A stretch of DNA of 64,000 nucleotides from JAWLFI01 sp964525165 (GCA_964525165.1 CAZGGG010000008.1:6967-70966); one strand, 5' to 3'. Shown: positions 34,533-44,192, counted from the first letter of the stretch. Notes: generated from the sequence alone by a model not told the origin. Translations and numbers: made by a program.

Positions 34533-35072
34533 TTACTTTTCTTCTTTGTCGAATTCCAAAGAAACTGAGTTGATACAATATCGAAGTCCGGTAGGTGCCG
34601 GACCATCTCTGAATACATGTCCTTGATGGCCGCCACATCTTCCACATTCTACTTCGACTCGCTGCATGCCATAGCTGGAATCATCTACATATCTGATTAC
34701 GCCCTTCTCTATAGGTTGGTAAAAGCTGGGCCATCCTGTTCCCGATCTAAACTTGTGCTCTGAGGAAAACAAGCCTAATCCACAACCGGCACACTTGTAG
34801 GTACCTTCTTTTTTATTGTCCCATAGTGCTCCACTGAAAGCACGTTCTGTCCCCTCATTTCTCAATACCTTAAAGGCTAGAGGATCTAACTGTTCTTGCC
34901 ACTCTTTTTCTGTCTTCGTCAGCTGTTGGATTTTTGCTTCATCTATGGCTTGATCGCCAAATTCTTTTGCTAAATCTTCCGAAGAAGTTTGAGCATAAGA
35001 AGTACAACCGTAAAGGCCGGCAGCTAAAAATAAGGAAAAGCCTAGGGCTAATTTAAAGTTCTTCAGAATCAT
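34533..35072 (-). CDS. msrB: peptide-methionine (R)-S-oxide reductase, lipoprotein form
   Basis: Reduces methionine-R-sulfoxide in proteins. The N-terminus from the ATG at 35072 has a lipobox (AAGLYGC), so this MsrB is exported and membrane-anchored, acting in the cell envelope. Structural zinc Cys pairs are in CAGCGLGLF and CGRCGGHQGHVF; the catalytic Cys is in RYCINSVSLEF. An earlier in-frame ATG at 35126 would add 18 charged residues before the signal and is unlikely. The gene start overlaps the end of the next membrane-protein gene by 20 bases, suggesting co-translation. Confidence 0.9.
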   Translation of the reverse strand: MILKNFKLALGFSLFLAAGLYGCTSYAQTSSEDLAKEFGDQAIDEAKIQQLTKTEKEWQEQLDPLAFKVLRNEGTERAFSGALWDNKKEGTYKCAGCGLGLFSSEHKFRSGTGWPSFYQPIEKGVIRYVDDSSYGMQRVEVECGRCGGHQGHVFRDGPAPTGLRYCINSVSLEFDKEEK

Positions 35073-35523
35073 TGTTTCTATGTTTTTTTGCTCTTTGTTG
35101 ATCTCGTCGCTCTGTAAAACTGACAATTCCTTTTACGGAAGTGCCTATGGATAGAAATACAAAGAAACTGAGGGTCAGAATGAGATATATGCCTTTGTAA
35201 GTTGATGCTTCAAAGATAGACTTGCCGCTAAGCATCCAAGCATAAGCGCCGGAAAGCAGAACATATCCCATGAATCCGTAGACGGCCCTACCCCAAGTTT
35301 GAGCTGTATTTTGAACGACCATTAATGATACACCCGTAAAAACAGAATAATACAGTAACATGGCAGCAGCAATCATCCATGGGAATAATGGATAGGTGTC
35401 TATGAGGCCTGTCCAACCGACGGACATTCCAATGGTTGAAATGAGGACGCAAAGACCTAGCGCAAGCCCTGCTAAATAAAGAGGGTCTTTAAAAAGGTCA
35501 ATAAATTTGTAGAGCTTATGCAT
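35053..35523 (-). CDS. four-helix membrane protein of unknown function
   Basis: A 156-residue integral membrane protein with four predicted transmembrane segments (near LAGLALGLCVLISTIGMSV, FPWMIAAAMLLYYSVFTGVS, AVYGFMGYVLLSGAYAWML and IYLILTLSFFVFLSIG) and a highly charged C-terminal tail. I do not recognise the family. It overlaps msrB by 20 bases, and 15 bases separate its start from the stop of rimO, so it is probably part of that leftward operon. Confidence 0.6.
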   Translation of the reverse strand: MHKLYKFIDLFKDPLYLAGLALGLCVLISTIGMSVGWTGLIDTYPLFPWMIAAAMLLYYSVFTGVSLMVVQNTAQTWGRAVYGFMGYVLLSGAYAWMLSGKSIFEASTYKGIYLILTLSFFVFLSIGTSVKGIVSFTERRDQQRAKKHRNNDSEEL

Positions 35524-35538
35524 ATGGCTGCCTGCTTG

Positions 35539-36847
35539 TTACACCGGCAGAGCTTTTAGATAAAAATCGCCGGCTTCAGTAATTCGGACCTTTCGGAAAT
35601 CACCCCACCTGAGATAATCTTTTTCGGCGTTGATCAACACTTGATGATCAACTTCGTGAGAATCTCTGTAGGTTCTTCCTATAAAATGACCACTTTCATA
35701 ACCATCAATAAGCACCATTTGTTCGGTACCAATCAGTTTTTGATTTTGCTCCCAATTAATACCTCTTTGTATTTCCATGATGAGTTGGGCACGATCTTCT
35801 TTGATTTCTTCAGGTACATCATCCGACAGCTCGTGGGCAATCGTGTTTTCTTCATGGCTGTATTTGAATACGCCTAAGCGATCGAACTGTTGATCTTCAA
35901 CAAATTGGCATAATGTTTCAAATTCCTCTTCCGTTTCTCCCGGAAAGCCCACCAGCATGGTGGTTCTTAGAGCAATATCAGGTACTTTGACGAATTTTGT
36001 CTAAAAGGATACGGGTCTCTTCGAGCGTAATCTGTCTCCGCATTCGCTGCAAAACTGTGTTGGAGGCATGTTGCAAAGGCATATCAAGGTAGTTGCACAC
36101 TTCTTGCCGCTCCGCCATGACATCAATAATTTCTAAAGGAAATTTGGAGGGGTACGCATAGTGCAATCGTATCCATTCGATTCCTTCCACATCTGATAGT
36201 TGGTCCAATAACTCAGGAAGAGCTCTTTTTTTATAGAGATCGAGACCATAATAAGTTAACTCCTGGGCAATCAGCATAATTTCTTTAACACCTCTGCGCG
36301 CCATACCCTTTGCCTGTTCTACGAGTTGCTCCATAGGTACAGATATGTGCTTCCCTCTCATCAAAGGAATGGCGCAAAATGCGCAAGTCCGATTGCACCC
36401 TTCTGAAATTTTCAGGTATCCAAAGTGTTGGGGCGTGGTGAGTCGTCTTTCACCGATGAGTTCATGTTTATAATCTGCTTCAAAACGAGCTAACAAATCA
36501 GGCATGTCCATGGTGCCAAAAAAGGCGTCTACTTCAGGGATTTCTTGTTCAAGATCATCTTTGTAGCGCTGTGACAAACAACCTGTTACATAGAGCTTGT
36601 CTATACCTCCCTGGTTCTTGACTTCAGCATAATGTAAAATCGTATCAATTGATTCTTTTTTGGCGAGATCAATAAAGCCACAAGTGTTGACGACCACTAT
36701 ATTGGCATCAGAGTCTTCTTCCTCATGAACTGCTTTAATATCGTTGCCATGTAACTGAGTTAACAAGGCTTCCGAATCAACCAGGTTCTTAGAACAACCC
36801 AGAGTGACTATATTTACTTTATCTTTCTTGTGAGATCGTGCTTTCAA
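35539..36847 (-). pseudogene. rimO: ribosomal protein S12 methylthiotransferase RimO, frame-shifted
   Basis: Radical-SAM enzyme that adds a methylthio group to Asp-89 of ribosomal protein S12. The first part has the cluster cysteines LGCSKN, NTCGFI and TGCLSQ, then the radical-SAM CNRTCAFC, ending with DKIRQST and a stop at 35978. The rest of the protein (KVPDIALRTTMLVGFPGETEEEF, then the TRAM domain) continues in another frame. The break lies at a short A-run (35986-35988) and corresponds to a net loss of two bases or gain of one. It is either a true mutation or a homopolymer error. No ATG matches the family start; a TTG at 36847 does (MKARSHKKDKVNIVTLG). An ATG at 36904 would overlap the divergent gene. 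Confidence 0.85.
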
Positions 36848-36860
36848 AGTCTTATCATTT

Positions 36861-37469
36861 ATGCGTACAAAATTAACAATCCTATTTGTTCTGGCGGCAT
36901 TCATTTCGATATCTGCTCAGATAGGCATTCAATATCAATATGAGGTTCTAGATCGACCGGGCACGGCATCCACATCCTTTCAAGGACAAAGTTTTGGATT
37001 GGAATATTGGTTTCGAATGAAAAACCTCAGGTTAGAATTTACTCCGGTTATCGCTTACCAACAATTTAGGGCGCACAGACCTATTGTAGACAATGACGGC
37101 CGGTTTGAGTCTTTGCTCATTGAATATCAGGCTCAAATCTACCCCATGGATTGGGAGAATGATTGTATGTGCCCCACCTTTGGCAAGACAAATGACTTCA
37201 TACGCAAAGGTTTCTTTTTGACACTGGCACCCTACTATAGCCATTTGTTGAGTGGACAATTATTGGAAAATGATCAAACTTATACTTGGGGTGTGAAGTT
37301 TGGTATTGGTTTGGACATTGGAATTGCTCAATTTTTAACCTTGAGTCCGGTTGCTCGCTTAAATATTGCTCCTTCTCATTACTTGAGAGAGGCCGGCATA
37401 TTTGATCCTTTATTTGGATACAACCTCATGCTAAAGGCGAGTATCCGCCTGGATAGGCGAAATTATTGA
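36861..37469 (+). CDS. exported beta-rich protein, probable outer-membrane barrel
   Basis: A 202-residue protein with a clean signal peptide (MRTKLTILFVLAAFISISAQ) followed by alternating beta-strand sequence (GLEYWFRMKNLRLEFTPVIAYQQF, FFLTLAPYYSHLLSGQLL, FGIGLDIGIAQFLTLSPVARLNI) and a terminal strand. It has the look of a small outer-membrane barrel of unknown role. Its ATG is only 13 bases from the likely start of divergent rimO, so its promoter must lie inside rimO. Its last seven bases overlap the convergent methyltransferase gene. Confidence 0.6.
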   Translation: MRTKLTILFVLAAFISISAQIGIQYQYEVLDRPGTASTSFQGQSFGLEYWFRMKNLRLEFTPVIAYQQFRAHRPIVDNDGRFESLLIEYQAQIYPMDWENDCMCPTFGKTNDFIRKGFFLTLAPYYSHLLSGQLLENDQTYTWGVKFGIGLDIGIAQFLTLSPVARLNIAPSHYLREAGIFDPLFGYNLMLKASIRLDRRNY

Positions 37470-38002
37470 TTCGGTTGGCCGGCAAGCAGGATATGATGCC
37501 AACCAATTATCCCGACACATACAGAGATATTCAATGAATGCTTGGTGCCAAATTGCGGGATTTCTACTGCGGTATCCAGTAAGGGTAATATGTCGTCACT
37601 GATTCCTTCTACTTCATTTCCAAAAATATAAGCGATCGGTTGATCACTCGTGGGGGCAAAGTCATTGAGAGAGACGCTTTCATCCACTTGTTCGATTCCG
37701 ACAATCCAGAAACCTTCCTCTTTTAAATAGAGGATAGCCTCTTTGCTAGTTCGATGATATTTCCAACTAACGGAAGCGGTAGCTCCAATGGCCGTTTTCA
37801 TGATTTCTTTATGCGGAGGTTGCGCCGTGATTCCAGTCAAGTGTAATGAGTTGGCTCGAAAGCTGTCTGCTGTTCGAAAGGCACTTCCCACATTCAATGC
37901 GGAACGTACATTATCAAGTACGATGGCAAAATTAGATTTCGGCTTGCCTTTGAATTCCTCGATACTGATTCGATTGAGCTCGGCAAGTTTTAATTTTTTC
38001 AT
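37463..38002 (-). CDS. TrmH/SpoU-family RNA 2'-O-methyltransferase
   Basis: A 179-residue knotted (SPOUT) methyltransferase. The three SpoU motifs are in order: NVRSALNVGSAFRTAD (motif 1), IAYIFGNEVEGIS (motif 2) and SLNISVCVGI (motif 3), which form the trefoil knot and SAM pocket. It lacks the N-terminal substrate-binding domain of RlmB and is closer in length to TrmL or TrmH types, so tRNA is the likelier target, but this is not settled. It is coupled to pyrG by an ATGA overlap (37999-38002). Confidence 0.85.
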   Translation of the reverse strand: MKKLKLAELNRISIEEFKGKPKSNFAIVLDNVRSALNVGSAFRTADSFRANSLHLTGITAQPPHKEIMKTAIGATASVSWKYHRTSKEAILYLKEEGFWIVGIEQVDESVSLNDFAPTSDQPIAYIFGNEVEGISDDILPLLDTAVEIPQFGTKHSLNISVCVGIIGWHHILLAGQPNQ

Positions 38003-39615
38003 GCCTCCTGCTCTTTTTTCGCAATAGCCGCCTGAATAAAACTCACAAACAAGGGGTGTGGTTGCTCTACCCTACTTTTATATTCGGGATGAAACTGAAC
38101 GCCTATGAACCAGGGGTGACGACTCAGCTCAAATATTTCAACCAAATTCGTTTCCGGATTGATCCCTGTCGCTTTCAGACCTTTTTCCTCCATCGCAGAC
38201 AAATAATCATTATTGAATTCATAACGATGTCTATGCCTCTCTTCGATTAATTTATTTCCATAGATTTTTGAAATCTTGGATCGGGATTTCAAGGCACAGG
38301 TATAACTCCCTAGTCGCATGGTTCCTCCCTTCTTTTTCACCTTTTTTTGCTCGGGCATAATGTCGATGACCGGATTTTTAGTTTCTCCCGGCCATTCCGT
38401 ACTTTGAGCATCTTCCAATCCAAGTACATTTCTTGCAAACTCAACAACAGCGCATTGCATCCCGAGGCAGATGCCAAAAAACGGTATTTTTTTCTTTCGG
38501 GCAGTCTCAATAGCTTTTAGTTTCCCTTCAATGCCTCTTTCTCCGAAGCCGGGCGCCACTAGAATTCCATCTAGATTCAAAAGTTCACTGCCATCAAAAT
38601 CTTCATCTTCAATAATCTCACTATGGATTGGATGTATTTTGACCAAGCACTCATTCACTGCACCGGCATGATGCAGTGCTTCGTAAATACTTTTATAAGC
38701 ATCCTGCAGTTCATTATACTTTCCAATTAATCCAATATTTACTTCCCCTAGGGGATTTTTTTGTTTTCCTAAGAAAGCCTTCCACTCTACCAGGTTTGCC
38801 TCATCAAAAGCTTCGATTTGAAGCTTCTTCAATACAATACGGTCGAGTTTTTCTTTCAACATGAGCAAAGGAACATCATAAATACTCTCTGCGTCTATCG
38901 CTTCGATAACGGACTCCCGGTCCACATTACAAAAGAGGGCAAGTTTATTTCTGATTTCTTCAGTAATCTCATGTTCTGTGCGACACACCAGGATGTCCGG
39001 TTGGATTCCGGAAGTCAAAAGCTCTTTGACAGAATGTTGCGTGGGTTTGGTCTTCAATTCTTTCGCAGCACTGAGATAAGGAATCAGGGTGAGGTGAATC
39101 ACCAAACAATTGTCATGGCCGATTTCATTTCGAAATTGACGAAGTGCTTCTATATAAGGAAGGGACTCGATATCTCCTACGGTTCCGCCTAATTCAGTTA
39201 AGACAATATCATATTCATCGTTTTGGCTTAACAGCTGAATTCTTCTTTTGATTTCATCCGTAATGTGTGGAATGACCTGAACAGTTTTTCCTAAATAATC
39301 ACCTTTGCGTTCTTTATTGATAACGGTTTGATAGATTCTGCCGGTGGTTACATTATTGGCCTGAGAGGTAGAAATATTCAAAAATCGTTCGTAATGCCCG
39401 AGATCTAAGTCGGTTTCTGCACCATCATCTGTGACATAACATTCACCATGCTCGTAAGGATTTAATGTTCCCGGATCTACATTGATGTATGGATCAAACT
39501 TTTGAATGGTGACGCTTAAACCTCTGGACTGCAGTAGTTTAGCTAGAGATGCCGCAATGATTCCTTTGCCTAAAGAGGAGGTGACTCCGCCCGTAACGAA
39601 AATGTACTTGGTCAT
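37999..39615 (-). CDS. pyrG: CTP synthase
   Basis: Aminates UTP to CTP using glutamine. The N-terminal amidoligase domain begins KYIFVTGGVTSSLGKGI. A class I glutamine amidotransferase domain starts near residue 290, with the nucleophile in FGICLGMQCAVVEFARN and the His/Glu pair in FHPEYKS. Length 538 is standard. The stop overlaps the start of the SpoU methyltransferase gene. The upstream region (39616-39821) holds an inverted repeat GAAACAT/ATGTTTC at 39715-39735. Confidence 0.97.
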   Translation of the reverse strand: MTKYIFVTGGVTSSLGKGIIAASLAKLLQSRGLSVTIQKFDPYINVDPGTLNPYEHGECYVTDDGAETDLDLGHYERFLNISTSQANNVTTGRIYQTVINKERKGDYLGKTVQVIPHITDEIKRRIQLLSQNDEYDIVLTELGGTVGDIESLPYIEALRQFRNEIGHDNCLVIHLTLIPYLSAAKELKTKPTQHSVKELLTSGIQPDILVCRTEHEITEEIRNKLALFCNVDRESVIEAIDAESIYDVPLLMLKEKLDRIVLKKLQIEAFDEANLVEWKAFLGKQKNPLGEVNIGLIGKYNELQDAYKSIYEALHHAGAVNECLVKIHPIHSEIIEDEDFDGSELLNLDGILVAPGFGERGIEGKLKAIETARKKKIPFFGICLGMQCAVVEFARNVLGLEDAQSTEWPGETKNPVIDIMPEQKKVKKKGGTMRLGSYTCALKSRSKISKIYGNKLIEERHRHRYEFNNDYLSAMEEKGLKATGINPETNLVEIFELSRHPWFIGVQFHPEYKSRVEQPHPLFVSFIQAAIAKKEQEA

Positions 39616-39821
39616 GACTATCCTTTATGTAGTTACGGGATGCAAAGGTAAGTAAGACAAAGAGATATTTCCGTACAATGAGAGATTAAATGCAGCGAAA
39701 TACTCCTGATATATGAAACATCTAAAAAATGTTTCTTAACACTAAGGTAACACCATTGTAACCTTTCGTTTATTTCTGCTTCTCACTTTTGCGGTAGGTA
39801 AAAACAAAAAAACAATTTCCT

Positions 39822-41135
39822 ATGAGAAAGATTAATGTATTCTTCCTAATGGTGTTTGCTTTCGGAGCGATGTTATCTATTACATCTTGTGGCGATGATG
39901 CTACTTGTGAAGATTTTTGTACGAATGGAACATGTATCGATGGCGAATGTGTGCCTGATGAAGTTGATGACAATGTTGTTATAGTTGATGCTAATATAAC
40001 TAGCGATGAAACTTGGACTTCAGATAACATTTATATCCTTGCTGCTAGAATTGCAGTAACAAGCGGTGCTACTTTAACCATTGAGCCCGGCACTATCATT
40101 AAAGGTCAAGCTGGTTCTGGACCAAACGCAACTGCTTTATTGATTGCAAGAGGAGCTCAGTTGATCGCTGATGGTACAGCAAGTCAGCCTATTATCTTTA
40201 CTTCTGTAGCTGATGAAATTATGCCTGGACAAATTGCTAGTCCTAACCTTGATACTGATGTAAATAGTCTTTGGGGTGGTTTGATTGTTTTGGGTAATGC
40301 ACCTATTTCAGCAGATGCTGAAGCTGTTCAAATCGAAGGTATTCCTCCGAGTGATGCAAATGGTCTTTATGGTGGAAATGATCCTAGTGATAACTCTGGT
40401 ATATTAAGATATGTTTCTGTTCGTCATGGAGGTTCTGATATTGGAGAAGGAAATGAGATCAACGGTATTTCTTTTGGAGGTGTTGGTTCCGGGACGATCG
40501 TAGAAAACATCGAAGTTGCTGCAACATTTGATGATGGTATCGAGTGCTACGGTGGAAATGTGAACATCACGAATGCTCTTGTTTGGGGTCAGGGTGATGA
40601 CGCTTATGATATGGATCAAGCTTACTCTGGAACTATTGATAACTTCATTTATATCGCTGGTGCTAATTCAGATCACGCAATGGAATTAGACGGACCTGAA
40701 GGTTCCGCTTCTGGATCTTTCACTTTAAGAAATGGTTCTTTAAAAGGTGGCAATGGAGAGTACATCGACTTCAGAGATGGTGTGACTTGTACTGTTGAAA
40801 ACTGCTACTTCTTTAATTTCTCTTCGTCTTCAGATGTGGAATTTGATAACAATGGCGTATCTCAAAATTATCTAGACGGTTCTCTAATTGTATCTGGTTT
40901 ACAGTTTAATACCAGTCACTTGTCAGATGGAAACCTAACGATAGAAGATATTTTCCAAGAAAAAGTTGCTGAAGATGATGATGGAAATCCAATTGAAAAT
41001 CCTTTAGATATTTTCAATGTGAATCCATTAAATACAAATATCATAACAACAAGCAGCCCTTCCGTAGGCGCAAATGTATCCGCTTTCCAAGGTTGGACTA
41101 TGGCTGACGCAAATGGACAGTTGGCTGACTTCTAA
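39822..41135 (+). CDS. parallel beta-helix lipoprotein paired with a TonB receptor
   Basis: A 437-residue protein with a lipoprotein-type signal (MLSITSC, lipidated Cys near 23), a short Cys-rich EGF-like knot (CEDFCTNGTCIDGECVPDE) and an acidic linker. A long right-handed beta-helix follows, with repeats such as GATLTIEPGTIIKG, NGISFGGVGSGTIVENIEV and IDNFIYIAGANSDHAMELDG. Base composition and codon use (many gct, ggt, gat) suggest high expression. It is 80 bases upstream of a TonB-dependent receptor and separated from it by a hairpin. I infer a surface lipoprotein partner of that receptor, by analogy with SusD; it has no SusD fold and the ligand is unknown. Confidence 0.7.
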   Translation: MRKINVFFLMVFAFGAMLSITSCGDDATCEDFCTNGTCIDGECVPDEVDDNVVIVDANITSDETWTSDNIYILAARIAVTSGATLTIEPGTIIKGQAGSGPNATALLIARGAQLIADGTASQPIIFTSVADEIMPGQIASPNLDTDVNSLWGGLIVLGNAPISADAEAVQIEGIPPSDANGLYGGNDPSDNSGILRYVSVRHGGSDIGEGNEINGISFGGVGSGTIVENIEVAATFDDGIECYGGNVNITNALVWGQGDDAYDMDQAYSGTIDNFIYIAGANSDHAMELDGPEGSASGSFTLRNGSLKGGNGEYIDFRDGVTCTVENCYFFNFSSSSDVEFDNNGVSQNYLDGSLIVSGLQFNTSHLSDGNLTIEDIFQEKVAEDDDGNPIENPLDIFNVNPLNTNIITTSSPSVGANVSAFQGWTMADANGQLADF

Positions 41136-41150
41136 ATAACAAACTTTTTA

Positions 41151-41191
41151 AAGCCGGTGGGCCGCACGAATAGTGTGGCCCCTTGCTTTTT
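41151..41191 (+). terminator. hairpin between the lipoprotein and receptor genes
   Basis: A stem of GGGCCGCAC with GTGTGGCCC (one wobble), extended by AAGC/GCTT below an internal loop, is followed by TTTTT. It probably acts as a partial terminator, giving more lipoprotein than receptor. Confidence 0.65.
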
Positions 41192-41215
41192 CTTCTACAA
41201 ATCAAATCAAGTACA

Positions 41216-44083
41216 ATGCAAAAATTCTTCTTCTACACTTTAATTCTATTTGCCTTTACGGCAAATGTTTTTGCGCAAAACGGAACCCTTAGAGGGGTAA
41301 TGTATGATGACGCCACAGGCGAACCCCTACCCTTTGGAAATGTGATTATTGATGCGCTTGGCACCGGCACTACCTCTGATCTAGATGGTGCCTACTCCAT
41401 ATCTTTGCCGGAAGGCACCTATCAAGTAAAGTTTAACTTCTTAGGGTACAGCGATCTAGTCATAGAAGATGTACAAATTAAAGCCGGTGAAGTCACAATT
41501 TTAGATGGTAGAATCGGTGAGTCTTCACAAAACCTAGATGTAGTTGTGATTACAGCAGCTCAGGCTAGAAATACCGAAGCAGCTCTAGCTACGCTCCAAA
41601 GAAAATCAATTAACTTATTAGATGGTATATCAGCTGCAAGTTTTAAGAAAATCGGAGATTCAGATGCAGCAGCTGCAGTAAAACGCGTTCCAGGTGTCTC
41701 AATTGAAGGCGGAAAATATGTCTATGTAAGAGGTTTAGGAGATCGCTATACTAAAACGATTTTGAATGGAATGGACATTCCGGGTTTGGATCCGGACAGA
41801 AATACCGTTCAGATGGATATTTTCCCAACAAATATTCTTGATAATATTATTGTATTAAAGACTTTTACTCCAGATCTTCCTGCGGATTTTACGGGAGGTG
41901 TAGTGGATATTACAACTAAAGATTTCCCGGAGCGAGAGACCTTTAGTGTCTCAGGAGGCTTAGGTTATAACCCGGATATGCATCTAAACAGCAATTACCT
42001 AACATATGAAGGAGGATCTACAGACTTTTTGGGTTTTGATGATGGGACACGAACCATTCCTACTGAAGGAAGAAGAGACATACCCTTTTTAGCTGACGCC
42101 ATTGGCGACCCTGAAGGTGATGGTCAGGTTTTTACCAATATTTTAGAAGGCTTTAATCCAAATCTAGCTGCTATGCGAGCCAATTCGTTCATGGATTACA
42201 GCTTGAGTTTGTCTTCAGGAAACCAGTACAATAGAGAAAAAGTAACCTTAGGATATAACCTCGCATTGACGTATAAAAACAATACTGATTTTTATGAAGA
42301 TGCGGAATACAATCGTTATGGATTGGGCAGAACCAGTGATATCCTGGAAATGGATGCTCGTGAAATACAAAGAGGAGATTTTGGTGAAAATAATGTCTTG
42401 CTTGGAGGATTGGCCGGATTCTCAGCGAAAACGACAACTTCAAAAGTTGGATTGAATATTTTGCATCTTCAAAACGGTGAGTCTAAAGCAGGTATCTTTA
42501 ATTATGTAGGACAAGATCAAGGTTCGAATTTTACAGCGACCCAACATAACCTTGAGTATAGCCAAAGATCGCTAACAAATGTAATGATCAACGGTACACA
42601 TAACATCGGAGAAGATGCATGGGAAATCAACTGGAGAGCTGCTGCGACACGCTCTAAAATGGATGATCCGGACATTCGATTTACTCGGATTCGTACAGAC
42701 GGGAGTGAACTTAGTGTAGGATCAGAATCCGGAATTCCTGAAAGAATTTGGAGGTTTCTAGCTGAGGACAACTTAGTAGGTAAACTAGATGCGATCAATA
42801 ATTTTAAAATACGAGGCGAACAAGCCAAACTGAAATTTGGTGGTGGACACACATATAAGCAGAGAGATTATTCTATTGAGAATTTTCAAATTCGTCCCAA
42901 CCTAATAGATATTACCGATAATCCGGATGATATTTTCAAACCTGAAAACTTATGGACACCCGAAAATAGAAATGGTATCACTTATGATCCTCAATTTTTA
43001 CCCATAAATACCAATGCATTCGATGCAAATATCAACAATACGGCAGCCTATGCATCATTAGAGTTTTCCCCTTTAAAAGATTTAAAATCGATTGTTGGTA
43101 TAAGAGCAGAGAATTATGTTCAAAGATATACCGGTATTAATCAGGAACGAGACCGCTTGAATAACGAAGTTGTTATTGATGATCTCGATTTCTTCCCTGC
43201 AGTGAATTTGATTTATGCCTTGCAGGAGAAAATGAACCTAAGGCTGAGCTACAGTATGACTATTGCTAGGCCATCATTCAAAGAGGCTTCTTTTGCTACT
43301 ATATTGGATCCTATCACGGGTCGTACATTTATCGGTGGATTCTTCCCGGACATTGATGTGGTCACTGGAGAAACGATATGGGATGGTAATCTCAGAGCCA
43401 CCAATATCAATAACTTTGACCTTCGTTGGGAGTTGTTCCAAAGTGGTGGTCAGGTAATCTCAGTAAGCGGTTTTTATAAAACATTCAATAATCCTATAGA
43501 GATAGTTCAGTACGTACAAGCGCCCAATAATTTTCAGCCACGAAATGTAGGCTTTGGACAAGTATTCGGAGCAGAATTTGAATTGCGTAAAAGCCTTGCT
43601 TTTTTGACAACTACATTGGATGACTTTACTTTTAATGCTAATGTTACCGTTACTCAGTCTTCCATTGAAATGAGTGATACAGAGTTTAATTCTAGAGTGA
43701 GAAATGCCAGAGACGGTCAAGAAATCGACCGATTTAGAGATATGGCAGGTCAAGCCCCGTATTTGATCAACTCCGGATTATCATATGCAAATGCAGAAAA
43801 TGGCTGGAAAGCAGGTGTGTATTACAATGTTCAGGGTGAAACCCTTCAGTTTGTGGGGATTGCAGATCGACCGGATATTTATTCTGTTCCATTCCATAGT
43901 TTGAATTTGAGTATAAATAAATCATTTGGAGCAGAAAATCGATTCAATATAGGTGCAAAAGTCTCTAATTTATTAGGAGATGATAGAGAAGAAGTCTTTA
44001 AGTCTTTCGGAACAGATGATCAATTATTTACCAGATTAAGTCCGCAACGAACATTCAGCTTAAGTTTTGGCTATAAGATGTAA
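41216..44083 (+). CDS. TonB-dependent outer-membrane receptor
   Basis: A 955-residue receptor with a signal peptide (MQKFFFYTLILFAFTANVFAQ), a carboxypeptidase regulatory-like domain (about residues 23-105, GVMYDDATGEPLPFGNVII), a plug domain (about 120-240, RVPGVSIEGGKYVYVRGLGDRYTKTILNGM) and a 22-strand barrel ending in a terminal aromatic strand (RTFSLSFGYKM). The start at 41216 puts the signal at the N-terminus. Plug wording (RGLGDRYTKTILNG) is typical of a Bacteroidota receptor group often found with beta-helix partners. The substrate is not known. A good terminator follows at 44116. Confidence 0.9.
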   Translation: MQKFFFYTLILFAFTANVFAQNGTLRGVMYDDATGEPLPFGNVIIDALGTGTTSDLDGAYSISLPEGTYQVKFNFLGYSDLVIEDVQIKAGEVTILDGRIGESSQNLDVVVITAAQARNTEAALATLQRKSINLLDGISAASFKKIGDSDAAAAVKRVPGVSIEGGKYVYVRGLGDRYTKTILNGMDIPGLDPDRNTVQMDIFPTNILDNIIVLKTFTPDLPADFTGGVVDITTKDFPERETFSVSGGLGYNPDMHLNSNYLTYEGGSTDFLGFDDGTRTIPTEGRRDIPFLADAIGDPEGDGQVFTNILEGFNPNLAAMRANSFMDYSLSLSSGNQYNREKVTLGYNLALTYKNNTDFYEDAEYNRYGLGRTSDILEMDAREIQRGDFGENNVLLGGLAGFSAKTTTSKVGLNILHLQNGESKAGIFNYVGQDQGSNFTATQHNLEYSQRSLTNVMINGTHNIGEDAWEINWRAAATRSKMDDPDIRFTRIRTDGSELSVGSESGIPERIWRFLAEDNLVGKLDAINNFKIRGEQAKLKFGGGHTYKQRDYSIENFQIRPNLIDITDNPDDIFKPENLWTPENRNGITYDPQFLPINTNAFDANINNTAAYASLEFSPLKDLKSIVGIRAENYVQRYTGINQERDRLNNEVVIDDLDFFPAVNLIYALQEKMNLRLSYSMTIARPSFKEASFATILDPITGRTFIGGFFPDIDVVTGETIWDGNLRATNINNFDLRWELFQSGGQVISVSGFYKTFNNPIEIVQYVQAPNNFQPRNVGFGQVFGAEFELRKSLAFLTTTLDDFTFNANVTVTQSSIEMSDTEFNSRVRNARDGQEIDRFRDMAGQAPYLINSGLSYANAENGWKAGVYYNVQGETLQFVGIADRPDIYSVPFHSLNLSINKSFGAENRFNIGAKVSNLLGDDREEVFKSFGTDDQLFTRLSPQRTFSLSFGYKM
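41404..41416 (-). repeat. variant of the dispersed word (GCCTTCCGGCAAA)
   Basis: One base from the main word. The same variant occurs at 5570-5582 and 54226-54238. Here the receptor gene reads it as Leu-Pro-Glu-Gly. Confidence 0.4.
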
Positions 44084-44115
44084 AATTGGAGATGTAGAAG
44101 ACTCCATTGTACTTG

Positions 44116-44147
44116 AAGGGTAGACGAGAATGTCTACCCTTTTTTCT
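44116..44147 (+). terminator. intrinsic terminator after the TonB receptor gene
   Basis: A 10-bp perfect stem (AAGGGTAGAC with GTCTACCCTT, loop GAGAAT) is followed by TTTTTTC. Confidence 0.88.
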
Positions 44148-44192
44148 TGACTTTTTGGAACTTTTATATTAAATTAATGTTAATTCAATGTA

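Noticed and set aside
35978..35990. Programmed +1 frameshift in rimO
   Set aside because: No slippery site with stimulatory structure was seen, and RimO is not known for recoding. A two-base loss in an A-run is simpler.
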